From: Aselliscus stoliczkanus
Lineage: Eukaryota; Chordata; Mammalia; Chiroptera; Hipposideridae
DNA: 64,000 bases
Direction of reading: 5' to 3'
Assembly (NCBI GenBank): GCA_033961575.1
Contig: CM066732.1
Span: forward strand, 50,311,001-50,375,000
Below are positions 44,996 to 56,562 of the stretch, piece after piece. The position numbers and the translations under genes are program-made. Positions within the stretch are counted from its first letter, which is position 1, and every line of letters starts with the position of its first letter. A model generated the notes under the pieces. It worked only from the letters and a program-made list of their open reading frames with translations, ran no database searches and was not told the origin of the DNA.

Positions 44996-45464
44996 GCCGA
45001 GCCAATGACCTTGTCTGAAGAGAGCCGCCTTGCCCAAGGTTAAACCCTCTTCCCAGAGGCAATGCAGCAAGGGTAGATTTGAGGGCACAGAGGCCCAGCC
45101 CATTTGCTCCAACTGGACTACTGGCGAGAGTCATGCTTGCTGTGGAGCGCCCATAGGTTGGGCGGAAACCTCTGCGGCATCTGCCTCAGGTTCAGCCACC
45201 CCTCCGCCCAGCGTGCCTTCCACATGGCCTCCAGGCGCTTCGTGAGCCGCCTCTCAATAAGCGTGCTGTACGCAGATCTCCATCTGATTCTGGCTCCAGG
45301 GAGCAAATCCAGGACCCCAGCCTCCGGTAAAGGCTTGCCTGTGTGTTCCATTGTCACCTCAGGGACACTACTGGGAGTCCGGGAAAGAGCCTTGGGCCAC
45401 ATGTGGCCCCGGAGCTGGCATGGTGGCAGCAGCAATCATCAGTGAAAAGCCCCCTGGGGTAAGA
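44996..45464. other. GC-richer unique sequence, nothing recognised
   Basis: Opposed frames at 45,104-45,445 (plus) and 45,118-45,435 (minus) are shadows of one another. No protein resemblance. Confidence 0.45.
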
Positions 45465-45580
45465 AAGAGAAACTGGGGTCAGGGAGGTTAATGGGTTGCC
45501 CCCCAGAGCCACACATGGTGAGAGTCTTAGCCAGGATTCAAACCTAGGCTCCCTGACCCCTAATTAGATTCCGTTACAAT
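45465..45580 (-). repeat. MIR fragment
   Basis: AAACTGGGGTCAGGGAGGTTA, GAGCCACACATGGTGAGAGT and AGGATTCAAACCTAGGCTCC are the reverse MIR middle and head. Confidence 0.7.
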
Positions 45581-47229
45581 AAATTGTCACACTTCTTAAT
45601 CCCAGAGGGAGCCTGGCAGGACCCAGTTAGCACTACATGTAAAGGATGTATGCATTCTTCCCTTTGGTGAATTTGCAAAATACTTGGTTGTAACTTGCTG
45701 GTGGCTTTTTGTGTATTACTCCTTTCTAACCTAGAAATCACCCTTTCCTTTGAGATTCGGACAAAACTGGGTAATTTTGTCACCCACAGTTAGTAAGAAA
45801 CTCAGCCTTCCTCCAGGTACATCTGGGCCTCTTCCAGGGTGAGCCCGAAACGTCAGCTCTGCTGAGGACATGCCAGGAAGGCAGACCCCGGTCTCGCCCT
45901 CGACTGGCTGAGCCCGACCTCAGAGGTGGAGTCCAGCTCACAGGGTGTCAGCAAGGCTTCAGCAGTGCTCCGCTGCTCCAGGGGTTGGGTTTGAGGAACT
46001 TCCCTAATCACACCTGACTGCGTTTCTGCAGGTACTTCACATCAGTCTCTCATACAAGTAACTCAGCCCCATTTTCTTGATTTCCTCAAGTCTTACACAG
46101 TACAGTTGAATGTAGCTCATTTTACAAAAAAAGAAAAAAAAGAAAAAAAAGGGAGAAAAAAAAATGAGAGGACTCACAGGGAAGATTACCTCCACAGCAG
46201 CACAGCCCAGGAAAAACCTGATGCTGACCGTTAAGTGCTGCAGTCTTCAGTTTCTCAAGACTCAAGGAATTTTCTCTGGTTGCCTCTTTCATTCCCATCT
46301 TCCTGCCAAGTTCCTCTCTCCTCATCATTCTCGGGTGTTTTCTCTTCTCCTCCTTTGCTAGTCACCCCATCCTCCACTCAATTCCTCTTCACTGATATTC
46401 TTCTTCGTTTCTTTCCAGGCCCATCTTCTTCTCACCCAAGGGCATCTTGTGAAAAACACAATGGCCCATCAATAGAGGTTTGATGTCTGAGTTTCAGTAG
46501 CCATGATTCCTGGGGCACTTGTAGCTTATTTCCTACTTGTCTTCTGGCACATGTACCACCCAGATTATGTCTTTATGCCGACACCCACAGCAGGTGCTGC
46601 CACTTAGGTGGCCGGTAAATCCCCACAGGTTTGGGCTGACCTGGACCCGATGCTGCTGGGCTTTGGCTTTGATTTTCTCCCAGGCTAAGTCTTTAACCAA
46701 ATGGCCCTTTGAGCTTTCTGGCACCTGCCCGATTGTAGAACTTGAGAACAGCCAGGTCAAAGAGATTTGGGTAACCTGCTCTGAACAGAAAGAGTTGACC
46801 ACAACCTTTTGAATCAGCAGGGTCAGACCTGGCCAAATTCTGGTGGAGATATATTAAGACTTTTAATTCTTTCTCTCCCTTCTTATCTACCCAATTCCCC
46901 CATAATTCCACTCCAAGAACCTTTGTCTTGGTTCTGTGGGCCCTCATCCATCTAAGAAATCAGAGGGATCCCCATTTCCAGGGCTTCTCTCAAGAGAAAA
47001 GCAGCAAAACACTTCCTATCTACTTGTCTCCACTTCGTCTCTCGCAGTGAATTGCTGATCCAATGGGACTAATTCAAGCTATACAGTTAAAGCTGATGAG
47101 AATTTAAACAGGCCCTCTCTAGGAGACCTCTGCGTTGTAATGTCAGTCTCCCCACTAGGACCTTAGCTGGCTCACGGGCTCCCCTGGGCTCACACTGGTC
47201 TGGCACTCGCTCATTATTTAAGCCTTTTC
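45581..47229. other. Unique sequence with an A-rich tract
   Basis: An A-rich run with G interruptions spans about 46,126-46,164. No repeat family or gene recognised. Confidence 0.5.
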
Positions 47230-47395
47230 ATCGGGAGGCAGCACAGCATAGAGATGGAGTCTTCAGGCTCAGAACTCTCACTGCCAGCATTTGAGCCCTG
47301 GCTCCAGCTCTTGCTAGCTGTGCAAAATTGGACAAATGCCTTAATCTCTATCACTCAGTTTTCTCATCTATGAAATGGGTATGAGAATGGTCCAT
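47230..47395 (+). repeat. MIR
   Basis: GGCAGCACAGCATAGAGATGGAG, CATTTGAGCCCTGGCTCCAG, TTGCTAGCTGTGCAAAATTGG, then TTTTCTCATCTATGAAATGG, follow MIR from the tRNA head into the core. Confidence 0.85.
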
Positions 47396-48564
47396 GCAAG
47401 AAATTTAGGACTCCCTAAAAATAGGCTTTTGTTATTGTTCTGTGCATGGATGGCCGGGTTTATCAAGGTTAATGTGCTGTGGTGTCTGCAGGAATTCCTG
47501 GTTGCTTTGGAATGCACATTTCCCTTGCTATCTCGAAGTGGAGCCTTCCTAGGAAAGATTTCGTAACCCAAAATGGCATAGAGTGAAGAAGCAACTACCA
47601 TTAATTTATATGGAAAAACTTTTGAGCGTTCCCAAACCCATAAGGTAACCCACGAAATCATACCAAATGACACGGAAAACCTCAAATAACCCTAACGAAT
47701 CAAAGCAATGCCACTCACAGCCTGGACCCGTGCTGCCTAAGAACAACAGCTCGAGGCAAAACGAGTGCTGAACGCTGTTTTTGCTCTTCGCCTGCTTTCG
47801 AAAAGTGAAAATCCTCTTCAGATTTCTTTTTGTTCACAAATCAGTCTTTCATAAAAGCAAAGTGGCCTCCCAGGCACTTTCGAAACGCGGGGGATACCTG
47901 GATAGCCCTCCACGATTCTGCAGCAGGCAGGCAACCTCATGCTGCTCTGGAGATCCAAGGAGAAGCCTGACTTTTGCCCTTTGGCTGCCTGGCTGCAGTA
48001 GGACCTGCTGTGCTCTGCCTTCCCGGCTTAGCCCAGCCCGGCTGCCCTCTGCCCCCGACACACACACCAGAGCGCTGCCTGGCTGCTCCACAGGGCTTTC
48101 CCCCCAGCCTACCAGGATACGCCCAGTGACACGGAGTGTCAGTTGAGAAATGAGTGGTTCGTCGTGATGACAACCCAAACCACAATCCTGGCCAGAAGCC
48201 CTCGCCGGAGGGGCCCGTGGGAACAGGAGAGAAGCCCCACAATCTCCTTTTAATTTGCCCCACACCAGGGAGGACGGCGTGGCTCTGGCATGAGTGTGAT
48301 CCCTTCTGTTCACAAGCCCACAGCCCACTGACAGAATTCGTTCAGGACGTGGACTCAGGAAACGTTTCCAAGGGGCATGATTAATTGTAACAGGGTGGAA
48401 GGATTAAGTAGCTAGCTGTACACCCTGCAAGTCAAACACCAGTGCCTGAAGCAGCAAATGAATTCTGTTCCACAGCGGTATCATGCCGCCTGCCTTGTCC
48501 TGGCCAGAATAACTGAGGCCGAGGAGTTGTTATCGCACAGCAATACGTGCACTACTGCTGCTGT
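47396..48564. other. Unique sequence, nothing recognised
   Basis: Overlapping frames on both strands at 47,781-48,328 coincide with a GC-richer patch and resemble no protein. Confidence 0.45.
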
Positions 48565-48810
48565 CCACTTAGCGGGAATTGTGTGCCAGGCGCTGTGCTG
48601 GAGTCGGCATGGGCCACGTCTCCTGGAATCCCACACTTGTCTTAGGAAGGCTGTAATATTGTAATCTCTTTTGACAGATGAGGAAATCACTCTACCCAGA
48701 TTAAATAACTTATCCCACACCCCACACTTCCTGGTGGGGCTAGGACTTGAGGTGCCTCCAAAATCATGTTCTTGACCCCTGCACAGCCTCCTAACAGCCC
48801 CCACACTGGG
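48565..48810 (-). repeat. MIR, nearly full length
   Basis: GTGTGCCAGGCGCTGTGCTGG, TAATCTCTTTTGACAGATGAGGAAATCAC-type core near 48,661, AAATAACTTATCCCACACCC, then TGGTGGGGCTAGGACTTGAG, follow reverse MIR. Confidence 0.82.
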
Positions 48811-48879
48811 GACCGCCTTATTCCAGGGTCACCTCTGTGTGGGATCCAACCTACTATCTCAAGAAGAACCGGAGATGTC
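48811..48879. other. Short unique gap
   Basis: No recognised element. Confidence 0.5.
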
Positions 48880-49095
48880 TTCCTTCATACTTCATACCAT
48901 CCTATGTCATCACCGTTCTAATACTCTGTATTATGATTCTTGGTTATGTCCTTAGCAGTTCACCATAGCTGGAGCTGCCTCAGAGCAAGGGGCAGGTTGC
49001 TTTAACAAGCTTGCCTTCCACAGTTTGCTGCACACAACAGATACAAACGAATGAATGGATGAATGAATGAACAGATGAATGAAAGAATGAATACA
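48880..49095 (+). repeat. L2 3' end
   Basis: The strongest support is the terminal GAATGAATGGATGAATGAAT run (49,048-49,090), the usual L2 3' tail. It is preceded by CAGAGCAAGGGGCAGGTTGC and an L2-like lead-in. Confidence 0.55.
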
Positions 49096-49640
49096 AGACC
49101 TCATGACTCAGTGGCCCACTTTTTTCTATAGGCCAACCTCTATTTTGTGTCTCTTAAATGTTTTGTTTTTTTTCCCTTTGGGATTTTCAACAAATTGAAC
49201 TAGAATTACCATTTCTTTATGATGTTTCGGACTAATAAAAATTATTTCCCCTGAGATCTCACAAGACACTGACCAAGTTTACAAACCAAACAAAATGCAT
49301 CCCATATTCATTTCTTACCTTCACTCTCCCCGGCTTACTTAGGAATACATATAACTCTCTCTTGCAGTGCAGTCGGTAGAAAAAAAAAAAAAAAAGGATA
49401 CTCTCAGGCTATTTGAGAATATTGGCCAAAGCATCATCCTCTTAAATGATTTTAAGCTAGACATATAACTCTAGAACTGACATCCCCCAGTGACTGATAC
49501 AATTAAGGGTGGTTTTCCCAGAGCAACTACCATATTCTTGCAATAACCTGACTGTATGAGCTTGGAGGGCTGCTTCTAAGTATCCATGTTAGCCATGTTA
49601 GTCTTTTGGGTGTGTCTCTTTATAGCTTGTCTTTCTCTGA
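49096..49640. other. Unique sequence with a poly(A) run
   Basis: A run of about 17 A lies at 49,380-49,396. The sequence upstream matches nothing I recognise, so a retroposed copy is neither shown nor excluded. Confidence 0.4.
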
Positions 49641-50560
49641 TCATTTTCATATAATTGTACTCATAGAATTCAGTTAATTTTGTACATGCTTTTTCAATTA
49701 ACACTGTAATGTAAGCACTTTCAGGGGTATTATAAAGTGTTAGATGCCTCAAATTTAGTTGTTCCTAGTATTTCCAAGTGAATGTATCATAATTAATTTA
49801 GCTCTTCCCTCATTGTAGGGCATTTATGTTGTATCCACTATTACGGTCTTACAAAAAAGCAATGTGATAAATAACCCCAAGGAGAGAGCTTCCGCTGAGC
49901 TCTCTCCTTGGATGTTTCCTTAGGGTCACCTCCCAACAGCCTGCCATTTGTTCTTGATAAGTGGATTTGTGAGCAAGCAATGGGCTCACCAGGGACATGG
50001 AGCAAGAAAAGAAAGTTAACTCACTAGTCACTGAGCACTCTGCAGATTATTATCCAGGTGGGCTATATGCCACATTCCAGGAAACACATTGTACTTCATT
50101 CTAATCTTCATTTTCTAATGTATTTTCTTTAAAAGCAATGCTCTTATTGTGAAGAGTGAAGCTGTAGAAATATGTAGTAAGGAAAAGTCAGTGACTACCT
50201 TCCACCACAACCCTTCTATTCACACCCCACTATGACGACAGATTTTAACAGCTTGGTGTGTATCCTTCCACACCTTTCTCCATGCCCATATAAATAAACA
50301 CACGCTTCCTACACACATTTTTTAATACAAATAATCTCATATAAAACACACTGTGTTCTAGATAGCTTATGTTTTTGCATTTAGCAATATACCCTGGAAA
50401 CCCTTTTCGATCAGTAAGTGAAGAGCTAGCTCATTCTTTATATGAAATGAATACTGTGCCGTAGCAGGGATGTGTGGCATTTATTCAGCTAGTTTTGAAT
50501 TAATGGGAATTCAGGTTGTTTCCAGACAAACAAAATTTCTACCAAAATCTTACAAGAAAA
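49641..50560 (-). mobile_element. L1 fragment(s), 3' UTR side
   Basis: Reverse L1-type text: TTTCATATAATTGTACTCATAGAATTCAG-type at 49,645, GGGCATTTATGTTGTATCCACTATTACGG-type near 49,818, then a second block 50,100-50,560 with TATAAATAAACACACGCTTC, ATTAATGGGAATTCAGGTTG and TTTCCAGACAAACAAAATTTC. Probably more than one piece. The part at 49,877-50,090 contains a hairpin and unassigned sequence. Confidence 0.55.
49877..49911. other. Perfect 14-bp inverted repeat (hairpin)
   Basis: CCAAGGAGAGAGCT (49,877-49,890) and AGCTCTCTCCTTGG (49,898-49,911) are exact reverse complements with a 7-base loop, TCCGCTG. It lies inside L1-derived sequence. It has no run of T after it and is not a recognised terminator or known small RNA. 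Confidence 0.9.
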
Positions 50561-50699
50561 GTTCAGGTAAAGTGATTTTCGTGGGATATATGTGTCTTCT
50601 TAACTGGATATGGTGTTGTCCATGTCGGAAGACTGTCATGGAAGGCAGAGCTCAGCACATCCCTTCTCAAATTCCCATGGTTTTCCACAATTTATATGG
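50561..50699. other. Short unique gap
   Basis: No recognised element. Confidence 0.5.
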
Positions 50700-51000
50700 C
50701 AAGACTGGCCGTATTTTAGTTGCAACAAATATTTATTGTGTATCCGCTATGGCCATATAGCAAATACAGGTAGAAAACCGAGTATTATAAAGAAACATAG
50801 AAAAGAGATGTTGGAAGGATAAGAAAACCAGTCTCTAGATCAAAGGGACTGTGTGGTAAACTTGAATTTCCCTGAACAAAGGCTGATTAATACTAACTAG
50901 GTCTAAAACCCTGTGCTGTGTGGTGATGCCTTCGAAGGGACCTATGGTTTAGTAGGAGAGACAGACCTTTCTCCAAATGACGCAAGGCAGGGAACAAAAA
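50700..51000 (-). repeat. L2 3' region (diverged)
   Basis: AAATATTTATTGTGTATCCGCTATGGCCA-type start (50,728), then GGACCTATGGTTTAGTAGGAGAGACAGAC-type text near 50,938, parallels reverse L2 ('TATTTATTGAGCACCTACTATG..GAGCTTACATTCTAGTGGGAGAGACAGAC'). Confidence 0.6.
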
Positions 51001-51334
51001 TGGGACAGACGAACGAAACGTCAGGACTGAGTGAGGGAGTAGCCAGCCCCTCGGAATGCCAATTGCAAATTTAGAGTTATTTTAAATCTGGAGACAGGTG
51101 GTTCCACACATTAAATTTGGTTTTAAAAAGACATGTTGAGGTGAAAGTACAGGTCAGAATGAAAACACGTCTTTGAAGCCAGTGGCAGTTCCTGCTTGTG
51201 TACCAGGTGCCAGGGTCCAGCTTATGGTAATCACTGTTCTGCAGTAGGGAGGCCCGCTTTGCAGCCGCAGTCATCTGGGTTCAACTCCGTGTCCCATAGG
51301 GTTTTCATTCCATAGGCACAAGGCTCAAGCCTGT
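51001..51334. other. Unique sequence, nothing recognised
   Basis: No repeat or gene recognised. Confidence 0.5.
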
Positions 51335-51795
51335 CACTGCACAGGCTCTATGGGTACAGCAGGGAACAAGACAGAGGTCCCACCTCAGGGGAATGTGCAG
51401 CGTAGTGGAGGAGAATGGAGAATAAGTGCGAGCTCCCAGTGATGAACGGGTGATGTGATGGGGACGGACAGAGTGATAGTCCAGGTTGGATGGTGAGGAA
51501 GGGCCGGCTGCACCAAACAGTATTGCACTTGATATGCGAGTGACTAGAAAGGGCAGGACACCCCCCACACACACCTGTGGCTGTGTGGGAGCCTTCGAAG
51601 CAGAGGGAACACGCGTAGTGTGCACAGGTGCAGAGAGAAAGCCTGAGTGGCCTGAATATGGGGAGGGAAGAGGAGAATGGATGATATGAGGAGGTCAGAG
51701 GCAAGAGCAGATGGAAGAGTTTGGGTTTTATTTTAGCTATACTGAGAATCCACCGGAGGGTTCTAAGCAGGGAGTGGCGGAATACAATGTAAACC
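51335..51795 (-). repeat. L2 internal and 3' sequence
   Basis: GGTACAGCAGGGAACAAGACAGAGGTCCC-type start, AGGAGAATGGAGAATAAGTG, CCTTCGAAGCAGAGGGAACA, GAGAAAGCCTGAGTGGCC, then GTTTGGGTTTTATTTTAGCT and GGAGGGTTCTAAGCAGGGAG, parallel the long reverse L2 3' UTR. A CA-rich insertion lies near 51,560. Confidence 0.65.
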
Positions 51796-53070
51796 TTCAC
51801 CATCACGCTGATTGCTCCATGGGACACAGGTCATGGAAGACAAGCTGGAAGCAGTGAGTGGTTGGGAAGCGAATGGGATGGACCAGGTAGAAGCCGATGG
51901 TGGCCTCGGCCCAAGCAGTGGTGGGGAGAGGGTGATTCCTGGGCCTTCCCCTTCGAAGCAATGACCTCCCCCAGGCAAGCGACTCTACCTTTCAGATCCC
52001 AAGTGTGCTCACCTGGGACATGGGAATAGTCACACGGGCTTCCTGAGGCTGGGCGGGACAGCCTGGCAGGGAGAGCCCGGCAAGCTGTCTGACCCCCAGC
52101 ACAGTGGCCGTGTTCTCCATGCCAGCCATGCACACGCACTCTGCTGCACCTAACTGGTTAGACTGGAAGCAACGAGCCGCTCGGGGTAATTGTGATAGGC
52201 TCATAGAGTGCTGAGCATGAATGTATTGACATGAGATGAAACACAGGAGGAAAAAAAAGGAAAAAACATCAGGAAATTCCTATTGTCCTGTTAAAGAGCT
52301 GCAGTGTGACCGACACAAATGAAGGTTTTGATTTCTGTCTTTGCAGCCATCCCGTGTCCCAAGGAGCTGTGCACACAATCAGCACACTTGGAGAATCCTG
52401 TTACAAGGGCCAGAGAGATAGCTGGCAGAATGGGGCTTTGTGTTTTCCTTCCCCCAAACGGCCTGTGAGTGGGAGAGGCCCTTTATGTCCCCGGTAAACA
52501 TGAGCCCTACTGCAGGTGTTGGAGTTTATCACAGAGAGGAAATGACTTTTTTTACACCTAATTTAATCTGAAGCTATTCACAGTTTAAAATGTTTAGTAA
52601 CGGTGACCTTTCTAATGACTAACACATTGCAGGTGGTCCTGTTGTAGCCAGCAGTTAATGTTTGCCATCAGAAAGAGGGGGAGAGCGAATGAAATGACCC
52701 CTCCATGGCAATTGTCTTGGCATGGCAGGGTTGAAAGGACAGCTGGTTCATCGTGGAGCCGTAGTCAAAGATTTGTGAGAGCGGAATGGGGTCCTTTGCC
52801 CTCAGTGGGAGAGCTGCTTTCCTTTTCTTGGTCTCTGCTGGAACTGAGGTATAGGCAGAATATCTCAGAGGGAACTGTAGACACTGCTAGCCACCTGGCC
52901 CGTCTCTGGGCTTCTTTTCTTTTTCAAAAGACGGACGGGTCTAGGAGAAGCCAGTGGTCCAGAATGGGTAGGGAAGTGTTTCGGTGGCTGAGCAGTGTCT
53001 GGATTCCTGGGCTTTTCCCACCGTTTTGCACTGAGACCTGTGGGGCTGTAGACCGTCCGGGTAAAATCTA
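51796..53070. other. Mostly unique sequence with a weak MIR-like piece
   Basis: 51,965-52,050 (GCAAGCGACTCTACCTTTCA, ACATGGGAATAGTCACACGG) may be a plus-strand MIR remnant. TGCAGGTGTTGGAGTTTATC to CTAACACATTGCAGGTGGTC (52,513-52,636) is AT-rich, repeat-free sequence of unknown role. No gene recognised; the 142-codon frame at 52,658-53,086 has no recognisable domain. Confidence 0.4.
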
Positions 53071-53074
53071 CCAT

Positions 53075-53170
53075 TTGGGTGAGTGAAGGAGGTCAGAGAC
53101 TGGAAGTCATTTACCCAGGGTGAGAGCCAGATCTCTCGACAATGCCTGGTCCACTACATGCTGTGCCCCC
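53075..53170 (-). repeat. MIR remnant
   Basis: GGTCAGAGACTGGAAGTCAT, TTACCCAGGGTGAGAGCCAG and GCCTGGTCCACTACATGCTG parallel the reverse MIR ('AAGGTCACACAGCTAG..GGTCTGACTCCAGAGCCC'). Confidence 0.5.
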
Positions 53171-54059
53171 ATGAGGGGCATTCATTGATTCACTCCCGAG
53201 TGAGGTGATGAGCTGGGTTGTTTGATCAGCCGGGAGGCTTGCATAAGGGCCTGCACCTTGTCTCCAGTCGCCTTCCCAGGTTTTGCACTGCCCCATACCC
53301 TCCAGGTCTCCTTCGTGGACACCGAAGTGGTCCATACATCAAGGCCAAAACACCCTGAGCGTGTGCTTGGTTTTCAGGGCAGTACAGCAAACACCACGCT
53401 AAGTCTACAACTGGGGAGGCAGATGCACATTCAGTGTCCTGAGTCCCAGCAAGCCCCCCCCCCCCCGGGGCAGGCAGACTGAGCCTGGCTCTGTGCGCAG
53501 CACTTTTTAATAGCTCCAAGCAGTGCGTTTCATTGTTCCAGCCCCTCCCTCCCCTCTCGGCACCCCCATTCCCCTAAGTGGCTCCTGGAGGGTGCACATG
53601 CCCCGCCTTCCCGCTCTGCTGGGAAGACATAGCCACAGGACCCAGGGCAGGAGGGAACTTGAGGAGGCCACCACTCCTACTCGCAGACTGGCTTCTGTCC
53701 ACAAACGGGGTTCTCCACGTCCTGGGTGATTCAGACGGCGCCCGTTTTGTTCAGACTGCCCACCCTGCTAATTTCATTTTGAAGTCATTAACATCCCCTC
53801 GGCCATTTGTATCAGGGATCAGACTTCTGAGACCTGGACTCTCCACGCTGATTCTGGCTTTCCTGTCCTCCAAGAGTGCTCGCATCCCGCCAGTGCTTAT
53901 AGCTGGGTGCTCATTCCCAGCACCCAAGGGGAAACAGAACAAGGAGAGGCAGAGGCCGGCCGCTGCAGGGGTGGTGGCGGGGTTTCAGTGCGGAGCAGCG
54001 TGGTCTTCCGTTCTCTGAGGGCTAGCCACTCAGTGTCACAGATTGGGTCCCCCTATTTC
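53171..54059. other. Unique sequence with a C13 run
   Basis: A run of 13 C (53,454-53,466) is followed at once by four G. No repeat family or gene recognised. Frames on both strands at 53,222-54,018 resemble no protein. Confidence 0.45.
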
Positions 54060-54191
54060 AGAGGCGTGCTGCCTTTGTTTTTTTGAGGGCAGTGTCACTG
54101 GCCTCATATGTGGGACCGAACCGGGGCCGCTGGCTTCCCAAGCCAGCGCTTAACCACCTCGCCACTTGGCCAGCCGAGGCTTGCTTGCTTT
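54060..54191 (-). mobile_element. Head-only copy of the tRNA-headed SINE
   Basis: On the minus strand only the tRNA-like head (54,085-54,175: GGCTGGCC start, TTAAGCGCTGGCTTGGGAAG anticodon-arm region, CGGTTCGGTCCC B box) is present, followed directly by a short A run (plus-strand T run 54,077-54,084). The whole 300-bp body seen in the other two copies is absent. Flanks GAGGCGTGCTGCCTTTG (54,061-54,077) and GAGGCTTGCTTGCTTTT (54,176-54,192) look like an imperfect target duplication, so this is a discrete insertion, not a later deletion at random. Confidence 0.75.
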
Positions 54192-54234
54192 TCTTCCCTG
54201 ACCATCCTCTTAGTCATTGTTATTTAAAAAACCG

Positions 54235-54418
54235 TTAGATTCCAAAACTAGATTGGGATGAGGGTTGCACAGCTCAGAAAAATCCCCTAAAAATCATTGA
54301 CTCCTACACTTAAAATACGTAGGACAAAAGTTAATGTCTAAAAATTAAGCTATACGCAATTATGATTTGTGCATTTTGTTTATTATACTTCAGTAAAAGA
54401 GTTTATAAAATGAAAGTT
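54235..54418 (+). mobile_element. L1 3' end fragment
   Basis: GATGAGGGTTGCACAGCTCAG, CCCTAAAAATCATTGACTCC and TATTATACTTCAGTAAAAGAG follow the L1 3' UTR end ('..ACCATTGAATTGTACACTTTAAA..TATATCTCAATAAAGC'). Confidence 0.7.
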
Positions 54419-55089
54419 AACCTAAAAATGAAAGCATTGGAAAGCTCCAATCTATATTGTGTATCTTGATTTATAGAGCATCTTTTTGAAGGCCTACAAG
54501 GTATACCAGAATCTTCAAGTTACTAGCAGAATCCTATCATTTTATACAAGCTATCAATAGATTTAAAGTAATATGATAAAGTAAAACCATATATTTTGAA
54601 ATATGAGCAATGAACTGTTTTTACCTAGTGACATGTGCAGTTGCCTGTAAAGCTATATGAGGTATTTGTGTGCCTGATGTAATTTATTCACATGCAAAAT
54701 GGTGTGTGGAAAGAAAACTACAAATATTTGAATTCTCTCTCCTTCGTCCTAGCACATTCTCACCCTCAAACTTTTTTTCTGAGCCCAGCAACAGTTAAAG
54801 TTGGTACCTATATTAATGTGAGTACTTTATTGTCCTGAAATTATGGCTTTTGAAGTTTCTTCCTTTTTGAAACAAAAAAGAAAAGCCACAGTTGACATCA
54901 AAGAGGAGGCATTCTCCTTACTAGCAATTATGGTCCCTTAATGTTACTCAATACCCACCCAATTGCAAACTGCCTTTGCTTTCTGTAACGTGTACTTATT
55001 TTGATCAACACCTTTAGAAAAAAAAATACCTAAAAGGACCCAACTACCTATAAAATTCTCGCTGGATTCTTCCTGGCGGTGGTTGTTGT
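54419..55089. other. AT-rich unique sequence, nothing recognised
   Basis: No repeat family or gene recognised on either strand. Confidence 0.5.
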
Positions 55090-55335
55090 GAATCAAAATA
55101 CTCCTTTAATAATGCATTCTGCCATGTATGATTGTGGGTGTTTTTTTTCTTTTAAAGAAAACATTTAATTACTATTGGAGAGTTGTAACTGTTAGCTGTG
55201 AGTTACCAGATGTGAAACCAGACACAAGGGTGAGACTTTACAATTTCAGCACAGCTGCTTACGACCAAATCTGGTTTAGGACACCGTTGATGGATTTAAA
55301 AACATTACATTTATATTAAAAATAGCAGGGCCTCA
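55090..55335. promoter_or_regulatory. Candidate conserved non-coding block (weak)
   Basis: Repeat-free, with TCCTTTAATAATGCATTCTG near 55,103, AAACATTTAATTACTATTGG near 55,159 and GATGGATTTAAAAACATTAC near 55,288. The 63-codon frame at 55,128-55,319 shows no domain. Regulatory status is inference from composition. Confidence 0.2.
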
Positions 55336-56269
55336 TATGCAGCCCAGCTGAAGGTCTTCTTGGCAAACTTGTTAAAATCAGAACGAGTTCCCCAATCAAA
55401 GTCCAAAAGCAGCCTGTGTGCACTGGCCGGTGACATGTGCTGTCACTCCCTGCCCACCCCACCCCCACCCCAACATTCTCATAGAGACACATGTGTCTGG
55501 GTCTTTTGTCAGAATTCTAAATTAAACCTCCGATTCTTTTCATTTGTACATTATGTGCACTAAGGCCAGAATGTAAAGGCTTAAAAGGCACCCACCGTTT
55601 TGTGCAAGCTTGAAAACCATAACTGTTACACTGAAGAGTTAAGACAAAGCTGGCGTTCTGTCCCCCTGCCTACCCCCAACCGCGGCATGTAAGTTTTTAC
55701 AGTGTAGGAAGAAAACTGCTCACGAAGCTGACTTTTTCTTCTCCCCCCACCACACACACACACCACCCCCATGAGCTCTTGAAGCTGCAGCTATTATTCG
55801 GGCCAAATTGTCGCCATGCTTGGTGGAGCGTGCAGAACCAGGCAGGACAGCTGAAACAACTGGGAGATGTCGGCCACCCTGACCCCCACACCCCCACATG
55901 CGAGCGCCTGCCCTTGGCCTTGCCTCCAGTTCTGCCATTATTTTAACAAGAGCCTTGAGACTTTCCTAAAATGTAGCCAGTGAAAGAGCCTTCCTTTCTC
56001 GAGCCAGGGCAGTGGGAGGAAGTGGAGGACTCCAGCCTGCGTCTGTAAGTCTATGGCGCATGTGAAGTGACATTGGTGTTGAAAACTTGGCCTCCCCAGT
56101 AAAATATGGACATGTTTCAAAGGCGTTCAGACTGTAAGCAGGGTAACCAGTGAAGGGCCGGTCTGCATCCATCTCTCCCCGACCTTGATCCGCCACCACA
56201 CCCATTCAGTATCATTGCATTGGTTCTTCGGCAGCCTCCCAATTTTCCCCCCATGCGTATAGAAGCGCA
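55336..56269. other. Unique sequence, nothing recognised
   Basis: A (CA)n run of about 16 bp lies near 55,750. No repeat family or gene recognised. Confidence 0.5.
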
Positions 56270-56416
56270 TGTGCGTGAGTGTGTGAGTGAGTGTGTGTGT
56301 GTCTGTGCGTGTGTGTGAGTGTGTGTATGAGAGTTTGTGTGTGTGAGTGTGTGTGTGTTTGTGTGTGAGTATGTGTGTGTGAGCGTGTGTGTGTGAGTGT
56401 GTGTGTGAGTGTGTGT
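56270..56416. repeat. Interrupted (GT)n microsatellite
   Basis: About 147 bp of GT repeats with frequent GAGT interruptions (GTGTGAGTGTGTGTG units). Threonine/histidine-rich open frames on the minus strand are artefacts of the repeat. Confidence 0.95.
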
Positions 56417-56547
56417 ACACAGAAATTGAAGCAACCTATGCGCATTGTTCTGCTCCTCCTTTGTCACTTCTAAATAGATCTCAAGATCTTCCCATGTAGA
56501 ACCAAACAGCTTCCTCCTTCTTTTTAAGGTGATAAAGTGTTTAATCT

Positions 56548-56562
56548 AAAGGGCATATTCAG
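56548..56562. repeat. Target site duplication, left copy
   Basis: AAAGGGCATATTCAG precedes the SINE head. The identical 15 bp follow its tail at 56,985-56,999. Confidence 0.95.

Noticed and set aside
47849..48328. 159-codon minus-strand frame in a GC-richer patch
   Set aside because: Opposite frames of similar length cover the same DNA; no domain and no conserved-looking splice sites.
49380..49396. Processed pseudogene ending in poly(A)
   Set aside because: A run of about 17 A is present, but no recognised coding sequence precedes it and no target duplication was found.
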